From positions 1 to 7,380 of the forward strand of contig CAIZHL010000394.1 in assembly GCA_903932755.1 (NCBI GenBank): a DNA stretch of 7,380 nt, in the 5' to 3' direction. The DNA comes from an uncultured beta proteobacterium (GTDB lineage Bacteria; Pseudomonadota; Gammaproteobacteria; Burkholderiales; Rhodocyclaceae). The position numbers and the translations under genes are program-made. The notes below the pieces were generated by a model. The model was not told the origin of the DNA and did not search any database. It saw only the letters and a program-made list of their open reading frames with translations. Of this stretch, positions 1 to 7,370 are shown piece by piece; the first letter of the stretch is position 1; each line of letters starts with the position of its first letter.

Positions 1-322
1 CGCCGAAATCAAGCGCATCCAGGACGAAGGTGTCTCGGCCGAGGAACTGGCGCGGGTCAAGACCCAGTCCATCGCGTCGCAGATCTACAAGCGCGATTCG
101 CTGATGGCGCAGGCCATGGAGATCGGCGGTGCCGAAGCGGCCGGCGTTTCCTGGCGCGACATCGACACCTTGCTGGAGAAGCTCAAGAGCGTCACCGCGG
201 AAGAAGTCCAGGCGGTGGCGAAGAAGTATTTTTCGGACGACAGCCTGAGCATCGCGGTGCTCGACCCGCAACCCATCGAAAACAGCAAACCGAGGAAGCC
301 CTCCGGGGCAGTGAGGCACTGA
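1..322 (+). CDS. M16 family zinc peptidase subunit, C-terminal fragment
   Basis: Only the last 106 residues are present; the gene is cut by the left edge of the window and is read in the frame starting at base 2. The visible part is the end of an M16 (insulinase/pitrilysin-type) C-terminal domain: a helix with EEL-x-RVK and Q-x-Y-x-RDS, the stretch WRDIDTLLEKLKSVTAEEVQ, then KKYF and the closing strand SIAVLDPQP. The catalytic HxxEH motif would lie upstream, so it cannot be checked here. It is followed directly by a second M16 gene that lacks HxxEH, so by analogy with paired M16B proteases this one is inferred to be the zinc-binding catalytic subunit of a periplasmic heterodimer. Its TGA stop (320-322) overlaps an ATG at 322-324, pointing to translational coupling. 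Family assignment is confident; the catalytic role is inference. Confidence 0.85.
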   Translation, partial: AEIKRIQDEGVSAEELARVKTQSIASQIYKRDSLMAQAMEIGGAEAAGVSWRDIDTLLEKLKSVTAEEVQAVAKKYFSDDSLSIAVLDPQPIENSKPRKPSGAVRH

Positions 323-460
323 TGAAGCAAAGCAAATTGATCGCCCCCCACCCCCGGTCCACGGCCGGCTTTGCACAGCCAACCGGCTTCGGCGGCGCAA
401 AGCAGTGCTTTGCGAAACCCCGCCTGCGCCCCCTTCCCGGGGCGGGGCTACTGATGAAGC
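318..460. repeat. GC-rich palindromic insert flanked by 11-base direct repeats
   Basis: ACTGATGAAGC occurs exactly at 318-328 and again at 450-460, bracketing 121 bases. The bracketed DNA is unlike the coding sequence around it. It opens with C-runs (GCCCCCCACCCCCGG, 343-357), contains a near-perfect palindrome at 396-414, and ends with a hairpin (CGCCCC 427-432 with GGGGCG 439-444). The C-run block is roughly the inverse of the G-rich right end, giving imperfect subterminal inverted repeats. Both direct repeats contain the TGATG stop/start junction. The simplest reading is a small non-autonomous or REP-like element that duplicated its target at the boundary of two overlapping genes. The repeat spacing is 132 bases (44 codons), so the frame stays open. 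Mobility is inferred; the repeats could also be chance or slippage. Confidence 0.55.
396..414. repeat. 19-base palindrome inside the insert
   Basis: CGCAAAGCA (396-404) and TGCTTTGCG (406-414) are perfect inverted repeats around a single central G. A related GGCTTTGC lies just upstream (368-375). With a one-base spacer it is better suited to a cruciform or protein-binding site than to an RNA hairpin. It is the core of the GC-rich insert; no function is assigned. Confidence 0.6.
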
Positions 461-1806
461 CTCTGCGCAGCAAGACGGCTAGCATAGCTGGCGCGTCGCT
501 GCGGATAGTCGGCTCGCTTCGCTCGATTGTGATCTGTCTGCTGGCGTCCCTGGCATCGAGCGTGGCCCTGGCCGGCGTGAAGATCGAACACTGGATTGCG
601 CCCACCGGAGCCAAGGTGTACTTCATCGAGACGCGGGTGATCCCCATCCTCGACGTCCAGCTCGATTTTGCCGCCGGCGGCGCTTTCGTTCCTGCCGGCA
701 AGTCCGGCCTCGCCGGACTGACCCGCAGCCTGCTGGAAGCGGGCGCCGGGGACATGGACGAGGAGAAGATTTCCGGACGCGTGGTCGACCTGGGCGCCCG
801 CCTGGGCGGCGGGGCCGACAGCGACCGCGCCAGCATCAGCCTGCGCACGCTTTCGAGCAAAGCCGAACGCGATGCGGCGCTGGACTTGATGCGCGCCGTG
901 CTGTCAGCGCCGACTTTTCCGCAATCGGTGCTTGAGCGCGAGAAAGGACGCAGCATCGCCAGCATCCGCGAAGCCGAAACGCGGCCGGATTCCATAGCCG
1001 GCAAGCGCTTCGCCGCGGCCATTTATCCCGGCCATCCTTACGGCGTCAGCCCCGGCGTGGAGAGCGTCGGCGCCATCACGCGCGAGGACCTCGTCGCCTT
1101 TCACCGCAGGCACTACGGCGCCGGCGGCGCCATCGTTTCGATCATCGGCGACGTGTCACGCGCGGAAGCCGAGGCGATCGCCCTGCGCCTGACGGAAGCG
1201 CTCCCGCCCGGCGGCGCCGAACTGGTGCCGCCGCCGGTGAAGAAGCCGCAACGTGAAACCATCAAGATCCCCCATCCCGCCGCGCAAAGTCATGTGCATG
1301 TCGGCCTGCCGGCGATCAGCCGCAGCGATCCCGACTACTTTCCGCTGCTGGTCGGCAACTACACCCTGGGCGGCGGCGGCTTTGTTTCGCGCCTGATGAA
1401 GGAAGTCCGCGAAAAGCGCGGCTTTGCCTACAGCGTGCATTCCTACTTCGCCCCGCGCAAGCTCGAGGGACCATTCGAGATCGGCCTGCAGACCCGGCGC
1501 GAGCAGGTTGACGCCGCGCTCAAGGTAGTCGACCAGGTGCTGACCGACTACATCGCCAAGGGCCCGACGCCGCAGGAACTGGCCGCCGCGAAGAAGAACA
1601 TGGTCGACGGCCTCGCGCTGCGCATGGACAGCAATGCCAAGCTGCTCGGCTACCTTTCCACGATCGGCTTCTACGGCCTTCCGCTGACCTATCTCGACGA
1701 CTTTCCGGGCAAGGTCAAAGCCGTTACCGCCGATCAGGTCAAGGCCGCTTTCGCCCGTCACGTCAGGGCGGAAAACCTTGTCACGGTGGTGGTTGCGGCG
1801 GACTGA
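454..1806 (+). CDS. M16 family peptidase-like protein, non-catalytic subunit
   Basis: A 450-residue protein from ATG 454, the usual length for a single-chain M16B subunit. It has a basic N-terminal region and a hydrophobic core (IVICLLASLASSVALA) ending in ALA-G, a plausible signal peptidase I site, so it should be periplasmic. Two M16 domains follow. Where catalytic members carry HxxEH, this one reads GLAGLTRSLLEAG (around residue 85), so the zinc ligands are absent. The C-terminal domain keeps the substrate-binding Arg/Tyr pair in VREKRGFAYS (around residues 318-327). This is the pattern of a non-catalytic partner in heterodimeric M16B proteases (as in the Sphingomonas SPH2681/SPH2682 pair and mitochondrial processing peptidase), and the upstream gene is the likely partner. 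An in-frame ATG at 322 with a good GAGG site would add 44 residues encoded by an inserted GC-rich repeat. I prefer 454 because it puts the signal peptide at the N-terminus, but 322 cannot be excluded. Confidence 0.88.
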   Translation: MKPLRSKTASIAGASLRIVGSLRSIVICLLASLASSVALAGVKIEHWIAPTGAKVYFIETRVIPILDVQLDFAAGGAFVPAGKSGLAGLTRSLLEAGAGDMDEEKISGRVVDLGARLGGGADSDRASISLRTLSSKAERDAALDLMRAVLSAPTFPQSVLEREKGRSIASIREAETRPDSIAGKRFAAAIYPGHPYGVSPGVESVGAITREDLVAFHRRHYGAGGAIVSIIGDVSRAEAEAIALRLTEALPPGGAELVPPPVKKPQRETIKIPHPAAQSHVHVGLPAISRSDPDYFPLLVGNYTLGGGGFVSRLMKEVREKRGFAYSVHSYFAPRKLEGPFEIGLQTRREQVDAALKVVDQVLTDYIAKGPTPQELAAAKKNMVDGLALRMDSNAKLLGYLSTIGFYGLPLTYLDDFPGKVKAVTADQVKAAFARHVRAENLVTVVVAAD

Positions 1807-1937
1807 CGCCGGTTCGGGTTCGTGAGCGCCGCCCGCAGGGCCGCCCCAAGGGCGGCGCCGCCAGGCTACGGAGCTGCGCAGCAGCGAACCGCCGTCACCC
1901 CCTGCCTCGGGCAGGGGGCTGGGGGAAGGGCAGTCCT
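1807..1937. repeat. Intergenic inverted-repeat cluster before rsmD
   Basis: This 131-base spacer contains several strong inverted repeats and no gene. GGGCGGC at 1850-1856 can pair with either of two copies of GCCGCCC (1828-1834 or 1840-1846). The outer pairing extends to nine bases (GCGCCGCCC 1826-1834 with GGGCGGCGC 1850-1858), so two exclusive hairpins are possible. A perfect ten-base palindrome GCTGCGCAGC lies at 1873-1882. A nine-base-pair hairpin with a TCG loop follows (CCCCCTGCC 1898-1906, GGCAGGGGG 1910-1918). None has a following T-run, so they are not classical intrinsic terminators, though they could attenuate or protect the transcript. GGCTAC and CTGCGCAGCA are shared with the edge of the repeat insert near 446-471, hinting at a common repeat family. 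Confidence 0.6.
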
Positions 1938-3212
<1,275 letters not shown>

Positions 3213-3216
3213 CAGC

Positions 3217-4041
3217 CTAGCGCTGGCAGCCGGCGCAGAAAAAAGTCGCCCGCTGCCCCTGGCGCAGTTCCCTGATCGGGCGGCCGCAGACGTGGCAGGA
3301 CTCGCCGCTGCGGCCATAAACAAAATACTGTTGCTGAAAATAGCCCGAGCTGCCGTCCGAATGGATGAAGTCGCGCAGGCTGCTGCCGCCGGCGTCGATC
3401 GCGGCGGCCAGCGTGGACTTGATCGCCGGCACCAGGCGTTCCAGCCGTTTCAGGGAAATCCGGCCGGCGGGGGTGCGCGGATCGATTCCGGCGCGGAACA
3501 GGCTTTCCGAGGCGTAGATGTTGCCGATGCCGACGACGCGATGGCTGTCCATCAGCGTCGGCTTGATGGCCGCAGAGAGGCCGGCCAGTTCCTGCTTGAG
3601 CCACCCGGCACTGAATTCATCCGTCAGCGGCTCGATGCCGAGCACCGCCAGCAGGGGATGCGCCGGCGCGTCGCGCCCGAGCCAGAGAATCGCGCCGAAA
3701 CGCCGCGGGTCGCGCAGGCGCAAAGCCACTTTTCCGCCTGCGACGGCGAATACCAGATCGAAATGATCGTGCTTTTCGGCGGGCAGGCTGGCCGGCACCA
3801 GGCGCAAGCTGCCGGACATGCCGAGGTGGATCAGCAGGTGCCCGTGACCAAAGTCCAGCAGCAGGTATTTGCCGCGACGGCTTACGGTCGCCAGCCGTTG
3901 GCCGCCGAGCTTTTGTTCCAGGTTTTGCGGCAGGGGATAACGCAGCGCCGGCGTCCGGGCAATTGCGGCGAAGACCTTGTTGCCGGTCAGGGTGGGCGCA
4001 ATTCCGCGGCGCGTGACTTCGACCTCAGGCAGTTCAGGCAT
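3217..4041 (-). CDS. mutM: Bifunctional DNA-formamidopyrimidine glycosylase/AP lyase (Fpg)
   Basis: A 274-residue base-excision repair enzyme that removes 8-oxoguanine and formamidopyrimidines and cuts the abasic site by beta/delta elimination. The start is fixed at 4041 because mature Fpg needs MPELPEVE: the proline after the cleaved Met is the Schiff-base nucleophile, so the ATG seven codons upstream (4062) would bury it. Also seen: E3 of PELPEVE, the conserved lysine in RRGKYLLLDF (around residue 58), the helix-two-turn-helix segment VVGIGNIYASESLFRAGI, and the C-terminal zinc finger CHVCG...CAGCQR (Cx2Cx16Cx2C). All catalytic features look intact. It runs opposite to its neighbours: its stop is four bases from the fdx stop, and it diverges from the TPR gene. 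The ribosome-binding site is weak. Oxidative-stress regulation cannot be judged from sequence. Confidence 0.97.
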   Translation of the reverse strand: MPELPEVEVTRRGIAPTLTGNKVFAAIARTPALRYPLPQNLEQKLGGQRLATVSRRGKYLLLDFGHGHLLIHLGMSGSLRLVPASLPAEKHDHFDLVFAVAGGKVALRLRDPRRFGAILWLGRDAPAHPLLAVLGIEPLTDEFSAGWLKQELAGLSAAIKPTLMDSHRVVGIGNIYASESLFRAGIDPRTPAGRISLKRLERLVPAIKSTLAAAIDAGGSSLRDFIHSDGSSGYFQQQYFVYGRSGESCHVCGRPIRELRQGQRATFFCAGCQR

Positions 4042-4119
4042 GCATGGACTCGCACGAAACAACTGACGAAACTGCTAACATCGCCGCATTGTATTTGGTT
4101 TCGCCGAGGTGCCGCGCCA
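4042..4119. promoter_or_regulatory. Divergent promoter region between mutM and the TPR-lolB-ispE operon
   Basis: This is the only non-coding gap between two outward-facing genes, so it should carry both promoters, and it is more AT-rich than its surroundings. On the minus strand TACAAT (4093 to 4088) is a good -10 candidate for mutM, 46 bases before its ATG, but no clear -35 is visible. On the plus strand TAACAT (4076-4081) could be a weak -10 for the operon. GAGGTG (4106-4111) is a convincing ribosome-binding site eight bases before the TPR gene ATG. The exact promoter elements are guesses. Confidence 0.4.
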
Positions 4120-5847
4120 ATGAACATCCGTTCCCCAGTCCTTGCGCTCCTGCTCACGTTGTCGGGCGCATGCGCGTGGGCGCAGACTGCGGCACCCGCT
4201 GCCGTACCTGCAGGCGAACCCGCTGCCGAGCTGCCGGCGCCGGGAAAGGAACCGGACAAGCTGCCCGTGCAGGAACTGACCGGCCAGATCCTCTACCAGT
4301 TCCTGCTTGCGGAGATTGCCGGCCAGCGCGGCCAGTACCAGCTTGCCGCCAGCGCGCTTCTCGATCTGGCGAACAGCACGCGCGATCCGCGAATTGCGCG
4401 TCGAGCGGCAGATGTCGCCTTTCATTCGCGCCAGTACGACGTCGCGCTGGACGCAGTCCGGCTCTGGTTGAGCCTCGAACCCGAGTCGCAGCCGGCAAGG
4501 CAGATGCAATCGTCGCTGCTCCTCTCCAGCGGCCGCATCGATGAATTGGGTGCGAGCCTCGCCCGCGAACTGGCGATGGCGGTCCCGAATGCCGGCGAAG
4601 TGCTGATGCGACTGTCGCGCGCCTTTGCCCGCTATCCGGACAAACAGGCGGTGCATCGCCTGTTCAACCAGCTGACCCAGCCCTACCCCGAGCTTGCGGA
4701 AGCCCGTTTTGTGCGAGCCCAGGCGGAACTTGCCATAGGCGATACCAATCGCGCCCGCAGCGAGATCGACCAGGCGCTGGTGTTGCGCCCGAACTGGGAC
4801 GTTGCCGCCTTGTTCAAGGCGGAACTCCTGCCTAGGGGATCGGCGCAGCTGGATTTCCTGAAGGGCTGGCTGGGCGCCAATCCCGAGGCCCAGGATGTCC
4901 GCCTGGCTTACGCCCGGATCCTGGTCAGCGAAAAGTACTATGAAGAAGCGCGCGTCGAGTTCCGGCGTTTGCTGGCGGCCAATCCGGACAGCCCCGAGAT
5001 GCTTTACGCCGTCGGGATACTCTCGCTGCAGGTCAACGATTCCACCGAGGCCGAGCAGCAACTCAAGCGCTATGTCGAAATCGGGCGTGGTGACGTGAAT
5101 CCGGCGCGTTTCTATCTGGGTCAGATCGCCGAGCAGGCCAAGCGCCCGGATGAAGCCATCGGCTGGTATGACCAGGTTGCGGCCGGCGAACATGCGACGC
5201 AGGCCAGGGTGCGTGCCGCGCAGGTCCTGCTGCGCCAGAACAAGCTCGACGAGGCGCGGGCGCGGCTGGCGGCGGCGCGCGGGACCTCGCCCGACGATTC
5301 GCGCCTGGTGGTGGCCGAGGCCCAGTTGCTGCGCGACGTCGGGCGCCACGCCGATGCTTATGCTTTCCTCACGAAAATTCTCGAAGCGCGCCCCGATGAT
5401 CCCGATGTGCTCTACGAGACGGCGCTGGCAGCCGAGAAGCTCGGCTACCTGGATGTCATGGAGCGGCACCTGCAGCGCCTGATCGCCCTCAAGCCGGAGT
5501 CGCCGCAGGGTTACAACGCGCTCGGCTATTCCTTCGCCGATCGCAACATGCGCCTTGACGAGGCGGCACAACTGATCGACCGGGCCGTGACGCTGGCGCC
5601 GGATGACGCCGCGATTCTCGACAGCAAGGGCTGGGTCCTGTTCCGCCAGGGCCAGCTGCCGGCGGCCCTCGAGTATCTGCGGCGGGCGTTTGCGAAAGTA
5701 CCCGATGGCGAAATCGCCGCCCATCTCGGCGAGGTGCTGTGGGCCAGCGGCCGGCGCGACGAAGCCCTGGCTGTCTGGCGCGAAGCGGCCAAGGCACATC
5801 CGACCAATGAAGTGCTGACGGCGACGATCAAGCGGTTTGTCCCCTGA
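4120..5847 (+). CDS. Secreted TPR-repeat protein, LbcA-like
   Basis: A 575-residue envelope protein. The N-terminus MNIRSPVLALLLTLSGACAWAQ is a signal peptide, read either as signal peptidase I cleavage after AWA or as a lipoprotein signal with Cys18 after SGA. A Pro/Ala-rich linker follows (22-50), then about ten TPR-like helical pairs from roughly residue 55 to 563. The clearest are 194-227, 259-291, 394-427, 428-461, 462-495, 497-530 and 531-563. YNALGYSFADRNMRLDEA and ILDSKGWVLFRQGQLPAA are the typical C-terminal signature of the TPR family encoded before lolB. In P. aeruginosa the gene at this place (PA4667) is LbcA, an outer-membrane lipoprotein that binds the protease CtpA and delivers peptidoglycan hydrolases for degradation; the same role here is inferred from position and architecture. 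ATG 4120 follows GAGGTG by eight bases. The reading frame stays open upstream through mutM antisense, but that part is not protein-like. Confidence 0.9.
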   Translation: MNIRSPVLALLLTLSGACAWAQTAAPAAVPAGEPAAELPAPGKEPDKLPVQELTGQILYQFLLAEIAGQRGQYQLAASALLDLANSTRDPRIARRAADVAFHSRQYDVALDAVRLWLSLEPESQPARQMQSSLLLSSGRIDELGASLARELAMAVPNAGEVLMRLSRAFARYPDKQAVHRLFNQLTQPYPELAEARFVRAQAELAIGDTNRARSEIDQALVLRPNWDVAALFKAELLPRGSAQLDFLKGWLGANPEAQDVRLAYARILVSEKYYEEARVEFRRLLAANPDSPEMLYAVGILSLQVNDSTEAEQQLKRYVEIGRGDVNPARFYLGQIAEQAKRPDEAIGWYDQVAAGEHATQARVRAAQVLLRQNKLDEARARLAAARGTSPDDSRLVVAEAQLLRDVGRHADAYAFLTKILEARPDDPDVLYETALAAEKLGYLDVMERHLQRLIALKPESPQGYNALGYSFADRNMRLDEAAQLIDRAVTLAPDDAAILDSKGWVLFRQGQLPAALEYLRRAFAKVPDGEIAAHLGEVLWASGRRDEALAVWREAAKAHPTNEVLTATIKRFVP

Positions 5848-5866
5848 GTTGTCCTTGCGTGGCAGC

Positions 5867-6397
5867 GTGAGAGCCTGGCTGGCCTGGCTGGTCGTTTTGC
5901 TCGCGGCCGCATGTGCCCAGCTCCCGCAGCAGCCCGCGGCCGAAACCGTTCTCGGCCCGCCCTTGCAGCGATTCACCGCGGAAGGCCGCATTTCGCTGCG
6001 CCAGGGCGATCGCCGCGACCATTTGCGTTTCAGCTGGGAGCATGCACCCGGCAGTGACGCCGTGCTGCTCATGTCGCCGCTGGGACAGGGTCTGGCGGAG
6101 CTCACGCGCGATGCCGCAGGCGCCAGGCTGGTGCAGCCGAATCAGGCGGCAATCAGCGCCGGCTCCCTGCCGCAACTGGCGCAGCGCGCATTTGGCACGC
6201 CATTGCCGCTGGAGGCCTTGGCCGAATGGCTGCGCGGCGCAAAGCCTGCCCTGAGCGGCGAAGTCGATGGCTGGCGCGTGGTGATCACCGACACTTCGGC
6301 GTTCCGCCAGCACCGACTTTTGCGGATCATGCAAGCCCGCCGCGACGATGTCGAATTCACGCTTGTGGTCGAGGAATGGACTGCGCCCGATGAGTGA
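5867..6397 (+). CDS. lolB: Outer-membrane lipoprotein receptor LolB
   Basis: LolB accepts lipoproteins from the periplasmic carrier LolA and inserts them into the outer membrane, and is itself a lipoprotein. From GTG 5867 the protein has 176 residues and starts MRAWLAWLVVLLAAAC, a compact lipoprotein signal with the lipidated Cys at 16. Seen in the body: the first strand RFTAEGRISLRQG, then LRFSWEH, and LLMSPLGQG, which matches the E. coli loop NPLG whose exposed leucine (Leu68) is needed for membrane insertion (here Leu72). LEALAEWLRG, WRVVITD and a hydrophobic C-terminal strand follow. There is no ATG start: TTG at 5837, 5849 and 5855 are in-frame alternatives, and none has a strong ribosome-binding site. 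TTG 5855 has a GAG six bases upstream. The gene sits between the TPR gene and ispE, overlapping ispE by eight bases. Function is confident; the start is not. Confidence 0.92.
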   Translation: MRAWLAWLVVLLAAACAQLPQQPAAETVLGPPLQRFTAEGRISLRQGDRRDHLRFSWEHAPGSDAVLLMSPLGQGLAELTRDAAGARLVQPNQAAISAGSLPQLAQRAFGTPLPLEALAEWLRGAKPALSGEVDGWRVVITDTSAFRQHRLLRIMQARRDDVEFTLVVEEWTAPDE

Positions 6398-7220
6398 TTG
6401 GGATCGCGTCTGGCCGGCGCCGGCCAAGATCAATCTGTTCCTGCACGTCATCGGACGGCGCGCCGACGGCTACCACTTGCTGCAAACCGTATTCCGTTTC
6501 CTCGATTACGGCGACGCGATCCGCTGCGAACCCCGCAGCGATGGCCGCATCCTGCTGGCAAATCCGCTGCCCGGCGTGCCGCCGCAAGCGGATCTCACCG
6601 TCCGCGCGGCCGAGGCACTGCGTTCGGCGACCGGCGCCACCGCCGGCGTCACCTTGCACGTCGAGAAGCGCTTGCCGATGGGCGGCGGTCTCGGTGGCGG
6701 CAGTTCGGATGCGGCGACGACGCTGATGGCACTGAACCGCCTGTGGCACACCGGCCTCGATTCGCTCGAGTTGCAGCGCATCGGGCTCGCGCTGGGTGCC
6801 GACGTGCCGGTCTTCGTTCATGGCCGCACCGTGTTCGCCGAAGGAGTGGGCGAGCACTTCACTGACGTCGTATTGTCTGCTGCCTGGTATCTGGTGTTGG
6901 TGCCCGGCGTCGCGGTGCCGACGCAGGAAATCTTCCGCTCGCCAGACTTGCGCCGCGATACCGCACCCATTGCCGCCGCCGATTGGCTTCCGGGTTACGG
7001 TCACAATGACCTCGAGCCCGTCGCCTGCACGCTCTATCCCGAGGTCGCCCGTCATCTGGAATGGTTGCGGCAGCATGGAGATGCGCGCATGAGCGGTTCC
7101 GGCGCCTGCTGTTTCGTCGGGTTTGCCGGCGAGTCGGCGGCGAAGATGGCGTTGGCCGCATTGCCGTCCGACATGCGGGGCTTCATCGCCGCCGGAATGG
7201 ACCGACATCCGCTGTCCTGA
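6390..7220 (+). CDS. ispE: 4-diphosphocytidyl-2-C-methyl-D-erythritol kinase
   Basis: A 276-residue GHMP-family kinase that phosphorylates CDP-methylerythritol at the 2-hydroxyl with ATP, the fourth step of the non-mevalonate (MEP) isoprenoid pathway. Seen: PAPAKINLFLHVIGRRADGYH (9-29) with the catalytic Lys13; the glycine-rich ATP loop LPMGGGLGGGSSDAAT (95-110); LGADVPVF with the catalytic Asp138; GHNDLEP (204-210); and the third GHMP motif MSGSGAC (234-240). Length is typical. ATG 6390 is chosen because it gives the family N-terminus and overlaps the lolB stop by eight bases; an in-frame start at 6348 would lie inside lolB and add a non-conserved leader. GAGGAATGG (6371-6379) upstream is a loosely spaced ribosome-binding site, so coupling to lolB translation is likely. 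Last gene of the TPR-lolB-ispE operon. Confidence 0.97.
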   Translation: MSDWDRVWPAPAKINLFLHVIGRRADGYHLLQTVFRFLDYGDAIRCEPRSDGRILLANPLPGVPPQADLTVRAAEALRSATGATAGVTLHVEKRLPMGGGLGGGSSDAATTLMALNRLWHTGLDSLELQRIGLALGADVPVFVHGRTVFAEGVGEHFTDVVLSAAWYLVLVPGVAVPTQEIFRSPDLRRDTAPIAAADWLPGYGHNDLEPVACTLYPEVARHLEWLRQHGDARMSGSGACCFVGFAGESAAKMALAALPSDMRGFIAAGMDRHPLS

Positions 7221-7221
7221 T

Positions 7222-7257
7222 TTGACAGCAGGCCCGAAAACCCCGAAAATGCGCGTC
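7222..7257 (+). promoter_or_regulatory. Sigma-70 promoter for tRNA-Gln with GC-rich discriminator
   Basis: TTGACA (7222-7227) is an exact -35 consensus. After a 17-base spacer comes GAAAAT (7245-7250), a four-of-six -10. The next bases GCGCGTC form a GC-rich discriminator before a start expected near 7257, about 37 bases upstream of the tRNA. GC-rich discriminators are known to confer stringent (ppGpp/DksA) control on stable-RNA promoters, so that control is inferred here. The -35 starts two bases after the ispE stop. No terminator is seen between ispE and the tRNA, so read-through from ispE is also possible. Confidence 0.7.
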
Positions 7258-7293
7258 CTTTCGACCTGCGCCCTCAAGGCGGAGTCTCGATGT

Positions 7294-7370
7294 TGGGGAG
7301 TCGCCAAGTTGGTTAAGGCACTGGATTTTGATTCCAGCATGCGAAGGTTCGAATCCTTCCTCCACAGCCA
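7294..7370 (+). tRNA. glnU: tRNA-Gln (anticodon UUG)
   Basis: A 77-base tRNA with encoded CCA folds as a standard cloverleaf. The acceptor is TGGGGAG (7294-7300) with CTCCACA (7360-7366); the D stem is GCC (7303-7305) with GGC (7317-7319). The anticodon stem is CTGGA (7321-7325) with TCCAG (7333-7337), around loop TTTTGAT with anticodon TTG at 7328-7330. The T stem is GAAGG with CCTTC around TTCGAAT; the discriminator is G7367 and CCA is 7368-7370. The weak U1-A72 pair and G73 are tRNA-Gln identity features. One acceptor pair is broken: base 3 (G7296) faces A7364 rather than C. It follows ispE, as in related genomes where prs comes next. Confidence 0.96.

Noticed and set aside
343..357. CRISPR-like or tandem repeat in the C-rich insert
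   Set aside because: There is no regular repeat-spacer pattern, only C-runs and single palindromes.
192..1022. 276-codon minus-strand open frame over the M16 genes
   Set aside because: A shadow of the plus-strand M16 coding sequence and the repeat insert; no recognisable protein features.
1840..1918. Intrinsic terminator after the second M16 gene
   Set aside because: The stems are strong but none is followed by a T-run, so I report them as inverted repeats only.
4042..4062. Seven-residue N-terminal extension of mutM from ATG 4062
   Set aside because: Fpg needs proline directly after the initiator Met as nucleophile, so the start must be 4041.
3292..4119. Upstream extension of the TPR reading frame across mutM
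   Set aside because: This part is antisense to mutM. The signal peptide and GAGGTG site place the true start at 4120.
4075..6105. 676-codon open frame on the minus strand across the TPR gene and lolB
   Set aside because: It is antisense to genes with clear families and mirrors GC-rich codon bias; its translation shows no domain, repeat logic or plausible start site.
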